A stretch of 64,000 bases of DNA, from the NCBI RefSeq assembly GCF_004923295.1, contig NZ_CP039638.1, positions 186,001 through 250,000 of the forward strand. The letters run 5' to 3'. How positions within the stretch are numbered: position 1 is the stretch's first letter; each line of letters starts with the position of its first letter. Below the pieces are notes generated by a model. It searched no databases, was not told where the DNA came from, and was given only the letters and a program-made list of their open reading frames with translations. The position numbers and the translations under genes are program-made. The stretch is from Azospirillum sp. TSH100. GTDB taxonomy: Bacteria > Pseudomonadota > Alphaproteobacteria > Azospirillales > Azospirillaceae. Shown piece by piece: positions 44,819 through 52,999 of this stretch.

Positions 44819-45811
44819 TTAAGCGCCAAGGCAGCCGCGCAGCGATGCGGCGAGGTTGCGCAGCAGGGTGGGATAGAGCGCCTCGCCCTCCGGCAGGTCG
44901 GCGCCCTCGGGATCGAGCACGCCGGTCTTCGCCTTGGTGCCCTCGACCACGGTGCGGACCAGAGTCGGTTCGAATTGCGGTTCGGCGAAGACGCAGGCGG
45001 CGTTCAGCCCGGCGATCTTGGCGCGGATGGCGGACAACCGCTTGGCGGACGGACGGCGGTCGGGGCTGACGGTGATGGAACCGACGGCCGACAGGTCGTA
45101 GCGCGCCTCGAAATACTGGTAGGCGTCGTGGAAGACGACGAAGGGCTTGTCCTTTAGCGGCGCCAGTGTCGCCTTCAGCTCCGCATCCAGCGCGTCGATG
45201 GCCTGGAGCGTGCGGTCGGCGTTGGTGCGGTAGGCCTCCGCATTCGCCGGATCCCTGCCGGCCAGGGCGTCGGCCGCCGCGGTGACGATGGCGCGGGCAT
45301 TGGCCGGGTCGAGCCAGATGTGGGTGTTCAGTTCGTCGTGGTCGTCGTCGCCATCCTTATGGCCGTCATGATCCTCATGGTCATGGTCCTTATGCCCGTC
45401 ATGGCCGTGCCCCTCATGCCCATGGTCATGCGCCTCCCAAGCGCCGCCTTCGCGGGTTTGCAGCAGGGTGAGGCCCTTCAGGTCCATCAGGGTCAGCTTC
45501 GTCGCCTTCGGCGCGTTGGCCTGCAACGGCTTTTCCAGGAAGCCTTCCATCTCGGGACCGACCCAGACCACCAGATCGGCGGCCGACAGTGCCTTCGCGT
45601 CCGACGGCTTCATCGTGTAGCTGTGCGGCGAGGCGCCGCCGCGGACCAGCAGGGTCGGCGTGCCCACCCCATGCATCACGGACGCGACCAGGGAGTGGAT
45701 CGGCTTGATCGACACCACCACCTTCGGCGCTTCGGCCCAGGCCGGCAGGGCAGCGGTGGCGCTGGCGACAAGAGCGCCGGTCAGGATGGCGGACAGCGCG
45801 AAGCGGCGCAT
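44819..45811 (-). CDS. znuA: Zinc ABC transporter substrate-binding protein
   Basis: A 330-residue periplasmic zinc-binding protein (cluster A-I). A signal peptide (MRRFALSAILTGALVASATAA, cut after AWA) precedes VVVSIKPIHSLVASVM, whose histidine, with those in ASPHSYTMKPSDA, THIWLDP and VFHDAYQYF, makes the metal site. A loop at about residues 126-160 is dense in His and Asp (HDHGHEGHGHDGHKDHD), the mark of ZnuA as opposed to manganese binders. The C-terminal cysteine pair (CVFAEPQF, CLGA) may form a disulfide. It is divergent from znuCB with a Zur-like site between. Confidence 0.95.
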   Translation of the reverse strand: MRRFALSAILTGALVASATAALPAWAEAPKVVVSIKPIHSLVASVMHGVGTPTLLVRGGASPHSYTMKPSDAKALSAADLVVWVGPEMEGFLEKPLQANAPKATKLTLMDLKGLTLLQTREGGAWEAHDHGHEGHGHDGHKDHDHEDHDGHKDGDDDHDELNTHIWLDPANARAIVTAAADALAGRDPANAEAYRTNADRTLQAIDALDAELKATLAPLKDKPFVVFHDAYQYFEARYDLSAVGSITVSPDRRPSAKRLSAIRAKIAGLNAACVFAEPQFEPTLVRTVVEGTKAKTGVLDPEGADLPEGEALYPTLLRNLAASLRGCLGA

Positions 45812-45881
45812 GGGAGGGATCCTCTCGACTTGCTGGACAGGCTGCCGGTTTCAGAGCATAGGGAAGCCACAGTCATTTTGG

Positions 45882-45901
45882 TGTCACGTTATAACGTAAC
45901 A
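45882..45901. promoter_or_regulatory. Zur-like operator between znuA and znuCB
   Basis: TGTCACGTTATAACGTAACA is a 20-base palindrome with one mismatched pair; its core ACGTTATAACGT (45886-45897) is perfect. It resembles Zur boxes (GTTATAACATAAC type), and both neighbouring operons import zinc. The last base is the first base of the chosen znuC start codon, so repressor binding would cover the znuC start. Confidence 0.75.
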
Positions 45902-46701
45902 TGTCAATACCCCACCCAAGTCGCGACACCTCCCCGCTGTTCGCCGGTCCGCTCGCCTGGACCGAGGATCTGACCGTCCGTTTCGGCCGCCGCACCGTGC
46001 TCGACCGCGTCAACATCGCCGTCCAGCCGGGGGAGGTGGTGACGCTGATCGGCCCGAACGGCGCCGGCAAGACGACGCTGGTGCGCGCCGTGCTGGGGCT
46101 GACCGCGCCCGACGGCGGGCGGGTGCTGCGGCGGCCCAACCTGCGCGTCGGCTACATGCCGCAGAAGCTGTCGGTCGACCAGACGCTGCCGCTGACCGTG
46201 CGCCGGTTCCTGGCGCTGTGGCGGCCGGTGACCGCCGAGCAGGTGGCGGCGGCGCTGGAGGAGGCCGGGGTGACGCGGCTTGCCGACTCGGCGGTGCAGA
46301 CGATTTCCGGCGGCGAGATGCAGCGGGTGCTGCTGGCCCGCGCCCTGCTGGGCGAACCGGACCTGCTGGTGCTGGACGAACCCGACCAGGCGGTTGACGT
46401 GCATGGGCAGGCGGAGCTGTTCAACCGCATCGCCCAGGTGCGGCAGCGGCGCGGCTGCGGCGTGCTGCTGGTCAGCCACGACCTGCACACGGTGATGGCG
46501 CGCACCGACCGGGTGATCTGCCTGAACGGCCATGTCTGCTGTTCCGGCCGGCCGGAGGATGTCAGCCGGCACCCGGAATATCATGCCCTGTTCGGCGGCC
46601 ATGCCCGCGACCTCGCCGTCTATGTCCACCACCACGACCATGCCCATGCCGAGGACGGCAAGGTCGTGCATGACCATGACGGGGACTGCTGCCATGGATG
46701 A
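45901..46701 (+). CDS. znuC: Zinc ABC transporter ATP-binding protein
   Basis: A 266-residue ABC ATPase. Walker A is GPNGAGKTT, the ZnuC-type GYMPQKLSVDQTLPLTVRRFL follows, the signature is ISGGEMQRVLLARALL, and Walker B is DLLVLDEPDQAVD. The last 25 residues are His/Asp-rich (VHHHDHAHAEDGKVVHDHD) and may hold zinc, a tail also known in some ZnuC proteins. The ATG at 45901 has no ribosome site before it and directly abuts the Zur palindrome, so the message may be leaderless; no better in-frame start is seen. It overlaps znuB by eight bases. Confidence 0.95.
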   Translation: MSIPHPSRDTSPLFAGPLAWTEDLTVRFGRRTVLDRVNIAVQPGEVVTLIGPNGAGKTTLVRAVLGLTAPDGGRVLRRPNLRVGYMPQKLSVDQTLPLTVRRFLALWRPVTAEQVAAALEEAGVTRLADSAVQTISGGEMQRVLLARALLGEPDLLVLDEPDQAVDVHGQAELFNRIAQVRQRRGCGVLLVSHDLHTVMARTDRVICLNGHVCCSGRPEDVSRHPEYHALFGGHARDLAVYVHHHDHAHAEDGKVVHDHDGDCCHG

Positions 46702-47479
46702 GTTCGTGATCCGAGCCCTGTTGGCCGGCGGCGGCATCGCCCTGCTGGCCGGGCCGCTGGGATCCTTCGTGGTGTGGCGGCGCATGGCCTATTTCGGCGA
46801 CACGCTGTCCCATTCCGCCCTGCTGGGGGTGACGCTGGGCTTCCTGCTGGGCGTCAACCCGATGATCGGCGTGATGGTGGTCTGCGTGTCGCTGGCGCTG
46901 GCGCTGGTGGCGCTGCAGCGGCGGCGCCATCTCGCGGCCGACACGCTGCTGGGCATCCTGTCGCACGGCTCGCTGTCGCTCGGGCTGGTGGCGCTGGCCT
47001 TTCTGGAGACGCTGCGCGTCGATCTGATGGCCTATCTGTTCGGCGACATCCTGTCGGTGACCGACGGCGACCTGATGGCGATCTATGGCGGCGGCGTGGT
47101 GGCGTTGACCGGTCTGGCGCTGCTGTGGCGCCGGCTGCTGGCGGTGACGGTGGATGAGGATCTGGCGCGGGTGGAGGGCATGCCGGTCGACGCCCTGCGG
47201 CTGGCCTTCATGCTGCTGATCGCGCTGGTGATCGCCATCGCCATGAAGATCGTCGGCATCCTGCTGATCACCTCGCTGCTGATCATCCCGGCCGCCGCCG
47301 CCCGCCGCTTCGCCCGCACGCCGGAAGGCATGGCGGCGCTGGCATCGGTGCTGGGCATCCTGGCGGTGATCGCCGGGATACTGGCCTCGCTGAACTGGGA
47401 TCTGCCGGGTGGCCCGAGCGTGGTGGTGGCCGCAGCCGCGCTGTTCCTGCTGGGATCGCTGGTGCCGCTGCGGCGTTGA
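46694..47479 (+). CDS. znuB: Zinc ABC transporter permease
   Basis: A 261-residue inner-membrane permease with about eight helices. It starts MDEFVIRALLAGGGIALLAGPLGSFVVWRRMAYFGDTLSHSALLG, the typical ABC-3 N-terminus, and includes GDILSVTDGDL and AMKIVGILLITSLLIIPAAAARRFA. It makes the zinc channel with ZnuC. It starts inside the znuC 3' end (eight-base overlap), so the two are translationally coupled. Confidence 0.95.
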   Translation: MDEFVIRALLAGGGIALLAGPLGSFVVWRRMAYFGDTLSHSALLGVTLGFLLGVNPMIGVMVVCVSLALALVALQRRRHLAADTLLGILSHGSLSLGLVALAFLETLRVDLMAYLFGDILSVTDGDLMAIYGGGVVALTGLALLWRRLLAVTVDEDLARVEGMPVDALRLAFMLLIALVIAIAMKIVGILLITSLLIIPAAAARRFARTPEGMAALASVLGILAVIAGILASLNWDLPGGPSVVVAAAALFLLGSLVPLRR

Positions 47480-47587
47480 CGCGAAGCGCTGCGCGCGACG
47501 GCGAAGTCTGCAATCAGCAAAAGAATACGTTTGCGTGGATTTCCCGTTTGCGGACGTAACCGCCTCGGTCATAGTCCCCCGGCGGAC

Positions 47588-47612
47588 GCAGTGGCGGGCT
47601 GGCCGCCACTGC
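47588..47612. promoter_or_regulatory. Hairpin in the leader of the 24-residue peptide gene
   Basis: GCAGTGGCGG (47588-47597) pairs perfectly with CCGCCACTGC (47603-47612) around a 5-base loop, 25 bases before the peptide's start codon. It could control translation of the small gene or end a short transcript reading through from znuB. Confidence 0.55.
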
Positions 47613-47637
47613 CGCCGTACCAAGGGAGGGCTGGAGG

Positions 47638-47712
47638 ATGGATAAGATCCTCACTCTCCTGATCCTGGTGCTGGAGATCGTCAAGCGGCTGCTTGACCTT
47701 CTGATGCACTAA
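47638..47712 (+). CDS. 24-residue hydrophobic amphipathic peptide
   Basis: A very short gene not found by ordinary length cut-offs. It starts ATG at 47638 with AGGGAGG eight bases upstream (a second GGAGG touches the ATG) and ends TAA at 47712. The product begins MDKILTLLILVLEIV and ends KRLLDLLMH: about eleven leucines, with charges (Asp2, Lys3, Glu13, Lys16, Arg17, Asp20) spaced to give one polar helix face. A 10-bp hairpin precedes and a 13-bp terminator follows, so it looks like a complete transcription unit. Size and amphipathic build resemble type I toxin or regulatory peptides such as TisB; this is an analogy, not a homology claim. Confidence 0.6.
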   Translation: MDKILTLLILVLEIVKRLLDLLMH

Positions 47713-47721
47713 GATCGGGCG

Positions 47722-47754
47722 GGCGGGCCGGGGAATTGGCGTCCCCGGCCCGCC
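47722..47754 (+). terminator. Terminator after the 24-residue peptide gene
   Basis: GGCGGGCCGGGGA (47722-47734) pairs perfectly with TCCCCGGCCCGCC (47742-47754), a 13-bp stem with a 7-base loop, ten bases after the stop codon. No T run follows. It also lies downstream of the convergent ftsK. Confidence 0.75.
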
Positions 47755-47809
47755 TACCCCCGATATTGGTGCGGCACCCCATCGCTGTCAACGGGCAGCC
47801 AGAAAACAC

Positions 47810-50407
47810 TTATTCGTCGATGTTGCGTGCCAGAACTTCGCGCTTTCCGGAGTGGTTGGGCTTGCTGACCACCCCCTCGGTTTCCATGCGCTCGATGAGG
47901 CGGGCGGCGGAGTTGTAGCCGATGCGCAGCTGGCGCTGGATGAAGCTGGTCGAGGCCTTGCGCTCGCGGCAGACCACCGCCACCGCCTTGTCGTAGAGGT
48001 CGTCGCCCGATCCGCCGCCGGTGCCGGGCAGGGCATCCTCGTCGAAGGACTGCTCGCCCTCCTCGTCCTCCAGGATGGCGTCGACATAGTTGGGCTCGCC
48101 CTGCGCCTTGAGGAATCGGACGATCTGTTCGACCTCGTGGTCGGAGACGAAGGGGCCGTGGACGCGGGTGATGCGGCCGCCGCCGGCCATGTAAAGCATG
48201 TCGCCCTGGCCCAGCAGCTGCTCGGCGCCCTGCTCGCCCAGGATGGTGCGGCTGTCGATCTTGCTGGTGACCTGGAAGCTGATGCGGGTCGGGAAGTTGG
48301 CCTTGATGGTGCCGGTGATGACGTCGACCGAGGGGCGCTGCGTCGCCATGATCAGGTGGATGCCGGCGGCGCGCGCCATCTGGGCAAGGCGCTGGATCGC
48401 CGCCTCGATGTCCTTGCCGGCGACCAGCATCAGGTCGGCCATCTCGTCGACGATCACGACGATGTAGGGCAGCTCGGTCAGGTCGAGCGGTTGCTCCTCG
48501 AACAGCGGCTTGCCGGTGTCGGGGTCGAAGCCGGTCTGGACGCGGCGGGTCAGCGATTCGCCGCCCTCGCGCGCCTCGCGCAGGCGGGCGTTGTAGCCCT
48601 CGATGTTGCGCACGCCCAGCTTGGACATGTTGCGGTAGCGGTCCTCCATCTCCCGCACCGTCCATTTCAGGGCGACCACCGCCTTCTTGGGGTCGGTGAC
48701 GACCGGCGTCAGCAGGTGGGGGATGCCCTCATAGACCGACAGTTCCAGCATCTTGGGGTCGATCATGATGAAGCGGCAGCGCTCCGGCGGCAGCCGGTAG
48801 AGCAGCGACAGGATCATCGTGTTGATCGCCACCGACTTGCCCGACCCGGTGGTGCCGGCGACCAGCAGATGGGGGAAGCGGGCGAGGTCGGCCACCACCG
48901 GCTGGCCGCCGATGTCCTTGCCGAGCGCCAGCGCCAGCTTGCCGCCATGCTTGTCGAAGCCTTCCGCCGCCATCAGCTCGCGCAGCAGAACGGTCTCGCG
49001 CTTGGCGTTGGGCAGCTCGACGCCGATGACGTTGCGGCCGGGGACCACGGCGACACGGACCGACACCGCGCTCATCGAGCGGGCGATGTCGTCGGCGAGG
49101 CCGATGACGCGCGAGGATTTGGTGCCGGGAGCCGGTTCCAGCTCGTAGAGGGTGACGACCGGGCCGGGATGGACCTTCTGGATCTCGCCGCGCACGCCGA
49201 AGTCGGACAGCACGCCTTCCAGCTGGCCAGCGTTGCGCTGGAGCGCCGCCTCGTCCAGCTGTTCGCCACGGATGCCGGTCGGCGGCATCTGCAGCAGGTC
49301 CAGCGGCGGCAGCTCGTAGCCCTGCGGTCCCTCCTCCTCGCCCAGCGGAAGGCGGCTCTGGCGCGGGTCCTTTTTCGCCGCTTCGCGTTCCGACGCGGCA
49401 GATTTGGGCGGAGCGACGATGGGGACGGTGCGGACCGGCTTGTCGCCAGCGTTCGGAGTGGCGTTCGGGGCGGCGGAGAGCGGAACCGTGCCAGCACCCA
49501 GGCCGGCCGGCGGCAGCGGGGTCACCTGAACCGCCTCGTCGAAGCGCGGGAGGTTGCGTTTCGGCGCATCGTCGCCACGCAGCGCGTCGTCCACCGCGAC
49601 CGAGGCGGCCTGGGCGGCGCTGCGGCCGTGGCGGCGCAGGACGTCGACACCGTTGCGGGCGCCCTGGCGGACCATGCGGGCGCCATTGACCATGCCACGG
49701 CCGAGCGCGCGGAAGCTGGCGATCCACTCGCCGATGGACAGGCCGGCGGCCAGGAACAGCACCAGCCCGCCGCCCACCGCGGCGGCGGTCGCCACCATCG
49801 GCTCGGCTCCGAACAGGTTGCCCACGCCGCGCAGCAGCACCTGGCCGATGCTGCCGCCGGGAAGCGGGGCGAGCGGATCGGTCGAGGCGTCGGTCAGGCC
49901 GGCCAGCGCCATGGCCACCAAAAACACGCCCCACAGCGCCAGAACGGTCCGGAACAGCGGGTTGCCGAGCTTGCGCTGGGCGCCGAGGCGCCAGCCCCAG
50001 AACATCGGCACCAGCGCGATGACGAAGGCGGCCCAGCCCAGCGACTGGATCAGCAGGTCGGCGGCGTAGGCGCCGGGGGTGCCGAACAGGTTGCGCGCGC
50101 TTCCCGCCGTGGCGGGGATCGAGTTCAGCGAGGCGTCATGCGGGTCGTAGCTGCCCAGCAGCACCATCAGCAGCAGGCCGAACAGGCCCAGCACGAAGCC
50201 CATCGCCTCGCGGGCGCGGGCGACGACGAAGGCGCGCATGGCCGGCGAGAAGAAGGGCGGCTTTTCCTGCCGGCCGCGGCCGGGCCGGATGCGCTCCTTG
50301 CCCGGTTCCTTCACGCCGTCGCGGGGTGCCCCCTTGCGCGGGCTGGGGGCGGGCCGTCCCAGGGTGGGCCGGGGGCGCGCGGAGGAGGGGCCGGCGGGTC
50401 GGGCCAT
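47810..50407 (-). CDS. ftsK: DNA translocase FtsK
   Basis: An 865-residue septal DNA pump. The ATG at 50405-50407 has GAGG ten bases upstream. A basic N-terminal tail (residues 1-50) precedes about four membrane helices (about 55-245), a Pro/Ala linker, the alpha domain, and the motor with Walker A in LLVAGTTGSGKSVAINTMI and Walker B in IVVIVDEMADLMLVAGKD. The C-terminal winged helix (gamma, YDKAVAVVCRERKASTSFIQRQLRIGYNSAARLIERME) reads KOPS sequences. It clears DNA from the division site and activates XerCD at dif. It is 74 bases downstream of an aminotransferase gene. Confidence 0.96.
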   Translation of the reverse strand: MARPAGPSSARPRPTLGRPAPSPRKGAPRDGVKEPGKERIRPGRGRQEKPPFFSPAMRAFVVARAREAMGFVLGLFGLLLMVLLGSYDPHDASLNSIPATAGSARNLFGTPGAYAADLLIQSLGWAAFVIALVPMFWGWRLGAQRKLGNPLFRTVLALWGVFLVAMALAGLTDASTDPLAPLPGGSIGQVLLRGVGNLFGAEPMVATAAAVGGGLVLFLAAGLSIGEWIASFRALGRGMVNGARMVRQGARNGVDVLRRHGRSAAQAASVAVDDALRGDDAPKRNLPRFDEAVQVTPLPPAGLGAGTVPLSAAPNATPNAGDKPVRTVPIVAPPKSAASEREAAKKDPRQSRLPLGEEEGPQGYELPPLDLLQMPPTGIRGEQLDEAALQRNAGQLEGVLSDFGVRGEIQKVHPGPVVTLYELEPAPGTKSSRVIGLADDIARSMSAVSVRVAVVPGRNVIGVELPNAKRETVLLRELMAAEGFDKHGGKLALALGKDIGGQPVVADLARFPHLLVAGTTGSGKSVAINTMILSLLYRLPPERCRFIMIDPKMLELSVYEGIPHLLTPVVTDPKKAVVALKWTVREMEDRYRNMSKLGVRNIEGYNARLREAREGGESLTRRVQTGFDPDTGKPLFEEQPLDLTELPYIVVIVDEMADLMLVAGKDIEAAIQRLAQMARAAGIHLIMATQRPSVDVITGTIKANFPTRISFQVTSKIDSRTILGEQGAEQLLGQGDMLYMAGGGRITRVHGPFVSDHEVEQIVRFLKAQGEPNYVDAILEDEEGEQSFDEDALPGTGGGSGDDLYDKAVAVVCRERKASTSFIQRQLRIGYNSAARLIERMETEGVVSKPNHSGKREVLARNIDE

Positions 50408-50481
50408 GGGACGGAAACCTCGTGCTGTAGAAACCGGAACTGAAACTTTGGAACCCGAAACCTGGGACCAGCCGGAGCCGG

Positions 50482-51738
50482 TCAGCCGAGAATGCGGACG
50501 ATGGCCGCGCAGGCCTGGGCGACGGTGTCGGTGTCCTGCACCAGGGCGACGCGGATGAAGGCGTCGCCGGGGTTCGGCTCGCCGGGGTTGCTGCGCGACA
50601 GATAGGCGCCGGGCAGGACGCGGACCGCTCCCTCCGCCCACAGCCGTTTCGCCGCCTCCTCGCCGTTGCCGACCTCCAGCCACAGGAAGAAGCCGCCGGC
50701 CGGGCGGTAATAGCCATAGCGGCCGCCCAGCTCCGCCTCCGCCGCGGCGAACTTGGCGCGGTAGGCGGCGCGGTTCTCCTCGACATGCGCCTCGTCGCGC
50801 CACAGCGCGGTGCTGGCGGCCAGGATCGGCAGCGGCATGCCTGCGCAGCCGTAGCTGCGCAGGCGGGAGAAGCGGCCGATCAGCGCCGGGTCGCCGGCGA
50901 CGAAGCCGGAGCGCATGCCGGCGGCGCTCGACCGCTTGGACAGGGAATGGAAGACCAGCAGATTGGCCCAGGGCTTGCCGTCCGCGTACGGCAGGCTGGC
51001 CGCGACCTGGAGCGCGCCGACCGGCTGGGCGTCCAGCCAGATCTCGGCATAGCATTCGTCGACCGCCAGCACGAAGCCGTACTGCCGGGCCAACCCGATG
51101 GCCTTGGCGAGATAGGCCGGCGTCGCCGCGGCCCCCTGCGGGTTGGCGGGGGTGCAGAGATAGAACAGCGCCGTGCGCTCCAGCAGCTCCGGCGTCAGGG
51201 CGTCGAGGTCGGGCAGGAAGCCGGTCTCGCGCGTCGCCGACAGGAACACCGGCTCCGCCCCCGCCATCACCGCGGCCCCTTCATAGGGCGCGTAGAAGGG
51301 ATTGGGCATCAGCACCGCCGGCTGGCGTCCGGCCTTCTGCGTCGGCACTGCCAGCAGGGCCAGCATGAACAGCGCCTCGCGCGTGCCGGACAGCGGCAGG
51401 ACCGAGCTGTCGGCGTGCAGCAGCCCGGCCGGCAGGTCGTAGCGGCGGGTCAGCCAATCGCCGACCGCGGCGCGGAACTCCGGCGTGCCACCGACCGGCG
51501 GGTACTTGTTCCAGCCTGCGGCGCTGGCGCGCAGCGTCTCCTCGATGATTGCGGGCGGGGTATGCTGCGGTTCGCCGACCGTCAGCAGGATGGGAGCGAC
51601 ATTGGCGCGCGGGGTGATCGGCGCCAGCAGGTTGGCCAGCCGGGTGAAGGGATAGTCGGTCAGCAGGTCGAGCCGGTCGTTGCCGATCGCCTCGCTGAAG
51701 ACGGCACCGCTGTTGACGCTGAAATCGGTGAGAACCAT
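50482..51738 (-). CDS. Class I/II aminotransferase (succinyldiaminopimelate transaminase-like, Aat)
   Basis: A 418-residue PLP aminotransferase. Landmarks are the substrate loop LLTVGEPQHTPP, the PLP-phosphate region PLSGTREALFMLAL, NPFYAPYEGAAVMAGAEPV, the PLP-ring aspartate in VLAVDECYAEI, and the PLP lysine in HSLSKRSSAAGMRSGFVAG. It resembles DapC-type enzymes, which make N-succinyl-diaminopimelate, but the substrate cannot be fixed by eye. Position near a PII gene agrees with the aat gene that I recall beside glnZ in Azospirillum brasilense. It precedes ftsK on the same strand. Confidence 0.85.
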   Translation of the reverse strand: MVLTDFSVNSGAVFSEAIGNDRLDLLTDYPFTRLANLLAPITPRANVAPILLTVGEPQHTPPAIIEETLRASAAGWNKYPPVGGTPEFRAAVGDWLTRRYDLPAGLLHADSSVLPLSGTREALFMLALLAVPTQKAGRQPAVLMPNPFYAPYEGAAVMAGAEPVFLSATRETGFLPDLDALTPELLERTALFYLCTPANPQGAAATPAYLAKAIGLARQYGFVLAVDECYAEIWLDAQPVGALQVAASLPYADGKPWANLLVFHSLSKRSSAAGMRSGFVAGDPALIGRFSRLRSYGCAGMPLPILAASTALWRDEAHVEENRAAYRAKFAAAEAELGGRYGYYRPAGGFFLWLEVGNGEEAAKRLWAEGAVRVLPGAYLSRSNPGEPNPGDAFIRVALVQDTDTVAQACAAIVRILG

Positions 51739-51901
51739 GGCGACCGCAACCCTCTTCGCACCCCGGATGCCGCACCCCGGCCTGGGGAAGCGGCCACGTC
51801 TCGTGAAGGGCGATCCTATCGGCGGGGCACCGGGGGCACAAGCGCCCAGAACCTTTGGGCGTGGCGGGTGGCCGAACGGTCACAGCAAGGGAAGCTGTCC
51901 C

Positions 51902-51921
51902 TCTCCCGGGGCGGGAGAGCG
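51902..51921. repeat. Dispersed palindrome, copy 5
   Basis: CCCTCTCCCG, a short loop, CGGGAGAG: a shorter member of the family at 2411, 20481, 24384 and 24486, between the aminotransferase and DUF2239 genes. Confidence 0.5.
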
Positions 51922-52002
51922 GGTTCCCCATTTCATCCGGACAATATTGACGACCAATTTTCATCCGGGTAAAATAGGCGCATCACAACCGGAGCTCCGA
52001 CC

Positions 52003-52581
52003 ATGACCGTCACCGCCGAAACCCTCTGCACCGCGTTTCGGGGCGAGCGCCGCCTTGCCGCCGGGGATGCGCTGAGCGTTGCGCGGGCAGTGCGTGCAGC
52101 GCTCGACGCGGAACCGGACGGGCCGCCCGTGCTGGTCTTCGACGATGCCACGGGAAAGGTGATCGACCTCGATCTGCGGGGAAGCGATGCGGAGCTTGCG
52201 TGGCGTCTATCGCCGCCGCCGCGCGGGCCGGGGCGGCCGAAGCTAGGTGTGGTGGCGCGCGAGGTGACGCTGCTGCCGCGTCATTGGGAGTGGTTGAACG
52301 CCCAGCCGGGCGGGGCGTCGGTGGCTCTGCGCAAGCTGGTGGACGAGGCGCGCAAGGGGAGCGAGGCGAAGGACCGCGTGCGCCGGGCGCAGGAGGCCGC
52401 CTATCGCGTCATGCTGGAATTGGCCGGTGACCGTCCGGGCTATGAGGAGGCGGTTCGGGCGCTTTATGCGGCGGACCGGTCGCGGTTCGATGCGCTGACG
52501 GCCGACTGGCCGGCCGACCTGCGCGATTATGCCGGAGCGCTGGCGGCGGATGCCTTCGTCAGCCCGGGCGAGGGCGGCTGA
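52003..52581 (+). CDS. DUF2239-family protein
   Basis: A 192-residue soluble protein. The start (TLCTAFRGERRLAAGDALSVARAVRAAL), VLVFDDATGKVIDLDLRGS, the linker PPPRGPGRPKLGVVAREVTLLPRHWEWL and the helical C-terminus (RYRVMLELAGDRPGYEEAVRALYA-like) match DUF2239 as I recall it. The GRPKLGVVAREVTLLPRHWEWLNAQPGG part looks like a DNA-binding segment found in other regulators (inference). Function is unknown. It stands alone between two leftward genes. Confidence 0.78.
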   Translation: MTVTAETLCTAFRGERRLAAGDALSVARAVRAALDAEPDGPPVLVFDDATGKVIDLDLRGSDAELAWRLSPPPRGPGRPKLGVVAREVTLLPRHWEWLNAQPGGASVALRKLVDEARKGSEAKDRVRRAQEAAYRVMLELAGDRPGYEEAVRALYAADRSRFDALTADWPADLRDYAGALAADAFVSPGEGG

Positions 52582-52660
52582 ACAGGCGGGCAGGCGCGCG
52601 GACGCGCGCCCGCCGGGTCCGTTCCCGCCGGAAGGAGCGGACCCCGTTTGGCCGGCAGCC

Positions 52661-52999
52661 TTACAGCGCCTCGGCGTTGGTCTCGCCGGTGCGGATGCGC
52701 ACGGCCTGGGCGATCTCCAGCACGAAGATCTTGCCGTCGCCGATGCGCCCGGTGTTGGCGGCCTTCTGGATCGCCTCCACCACCTGCTCGTACTGGTCGT
52801 CGGACACCGCGACCTCGACCTTCACCTTGGGCAGGAAGCTCACGGAATACTCGGCGCCGCGGTAGATTTCCGTCTGGCCCTTCTGGCGGCCGAAGCCCTT
52901 GACCTCGCTGACGGTCAGGCCCTGGATCCCGAGCGACGTCAGCGCCTCGCGCACTTCGTCGAGCTTGAACGGCTTGATGATGGCCATAACCAGTTTCAT
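52661..52999 (-). CDS. glnZ: PII nitrogen-regulatory protein (GlnZ/GlnK type)
   Basis: A 112-residue PII trimer subunit that reports nitrogen status. The ATG follows AAGGGGAAG closely. The start MKLVMAIIKPFKLDEVREAL, the T-loop with uridylylation Tyr51 (EIYRGAEYSVSF), the B-loop TGRIGDGKIFVLEIAQAVRIRTGE are all intact. It controls targets such as AmtB, DraT/DraG and GlnE in related bacteria. I name it glnZ, not glnB, because no glnA follows and an aat-like gene and a ubiH-like gene are neighbours; the name is therefore less sure than the family. A sigma-54-like promoter lies 140 bases upstream. Confidence 0.9.
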   Translation of the reverse strand: MKLVMAIIKPFKLDEVREALTSLGIQGLTVSEVKGFGRQKGQTEIYRGAEYSVSFLPKVKVEVAVSDDQYEQVVEAIQKAANTGRIGDGKIFVLEIAQAVRIRTGETNAEAL

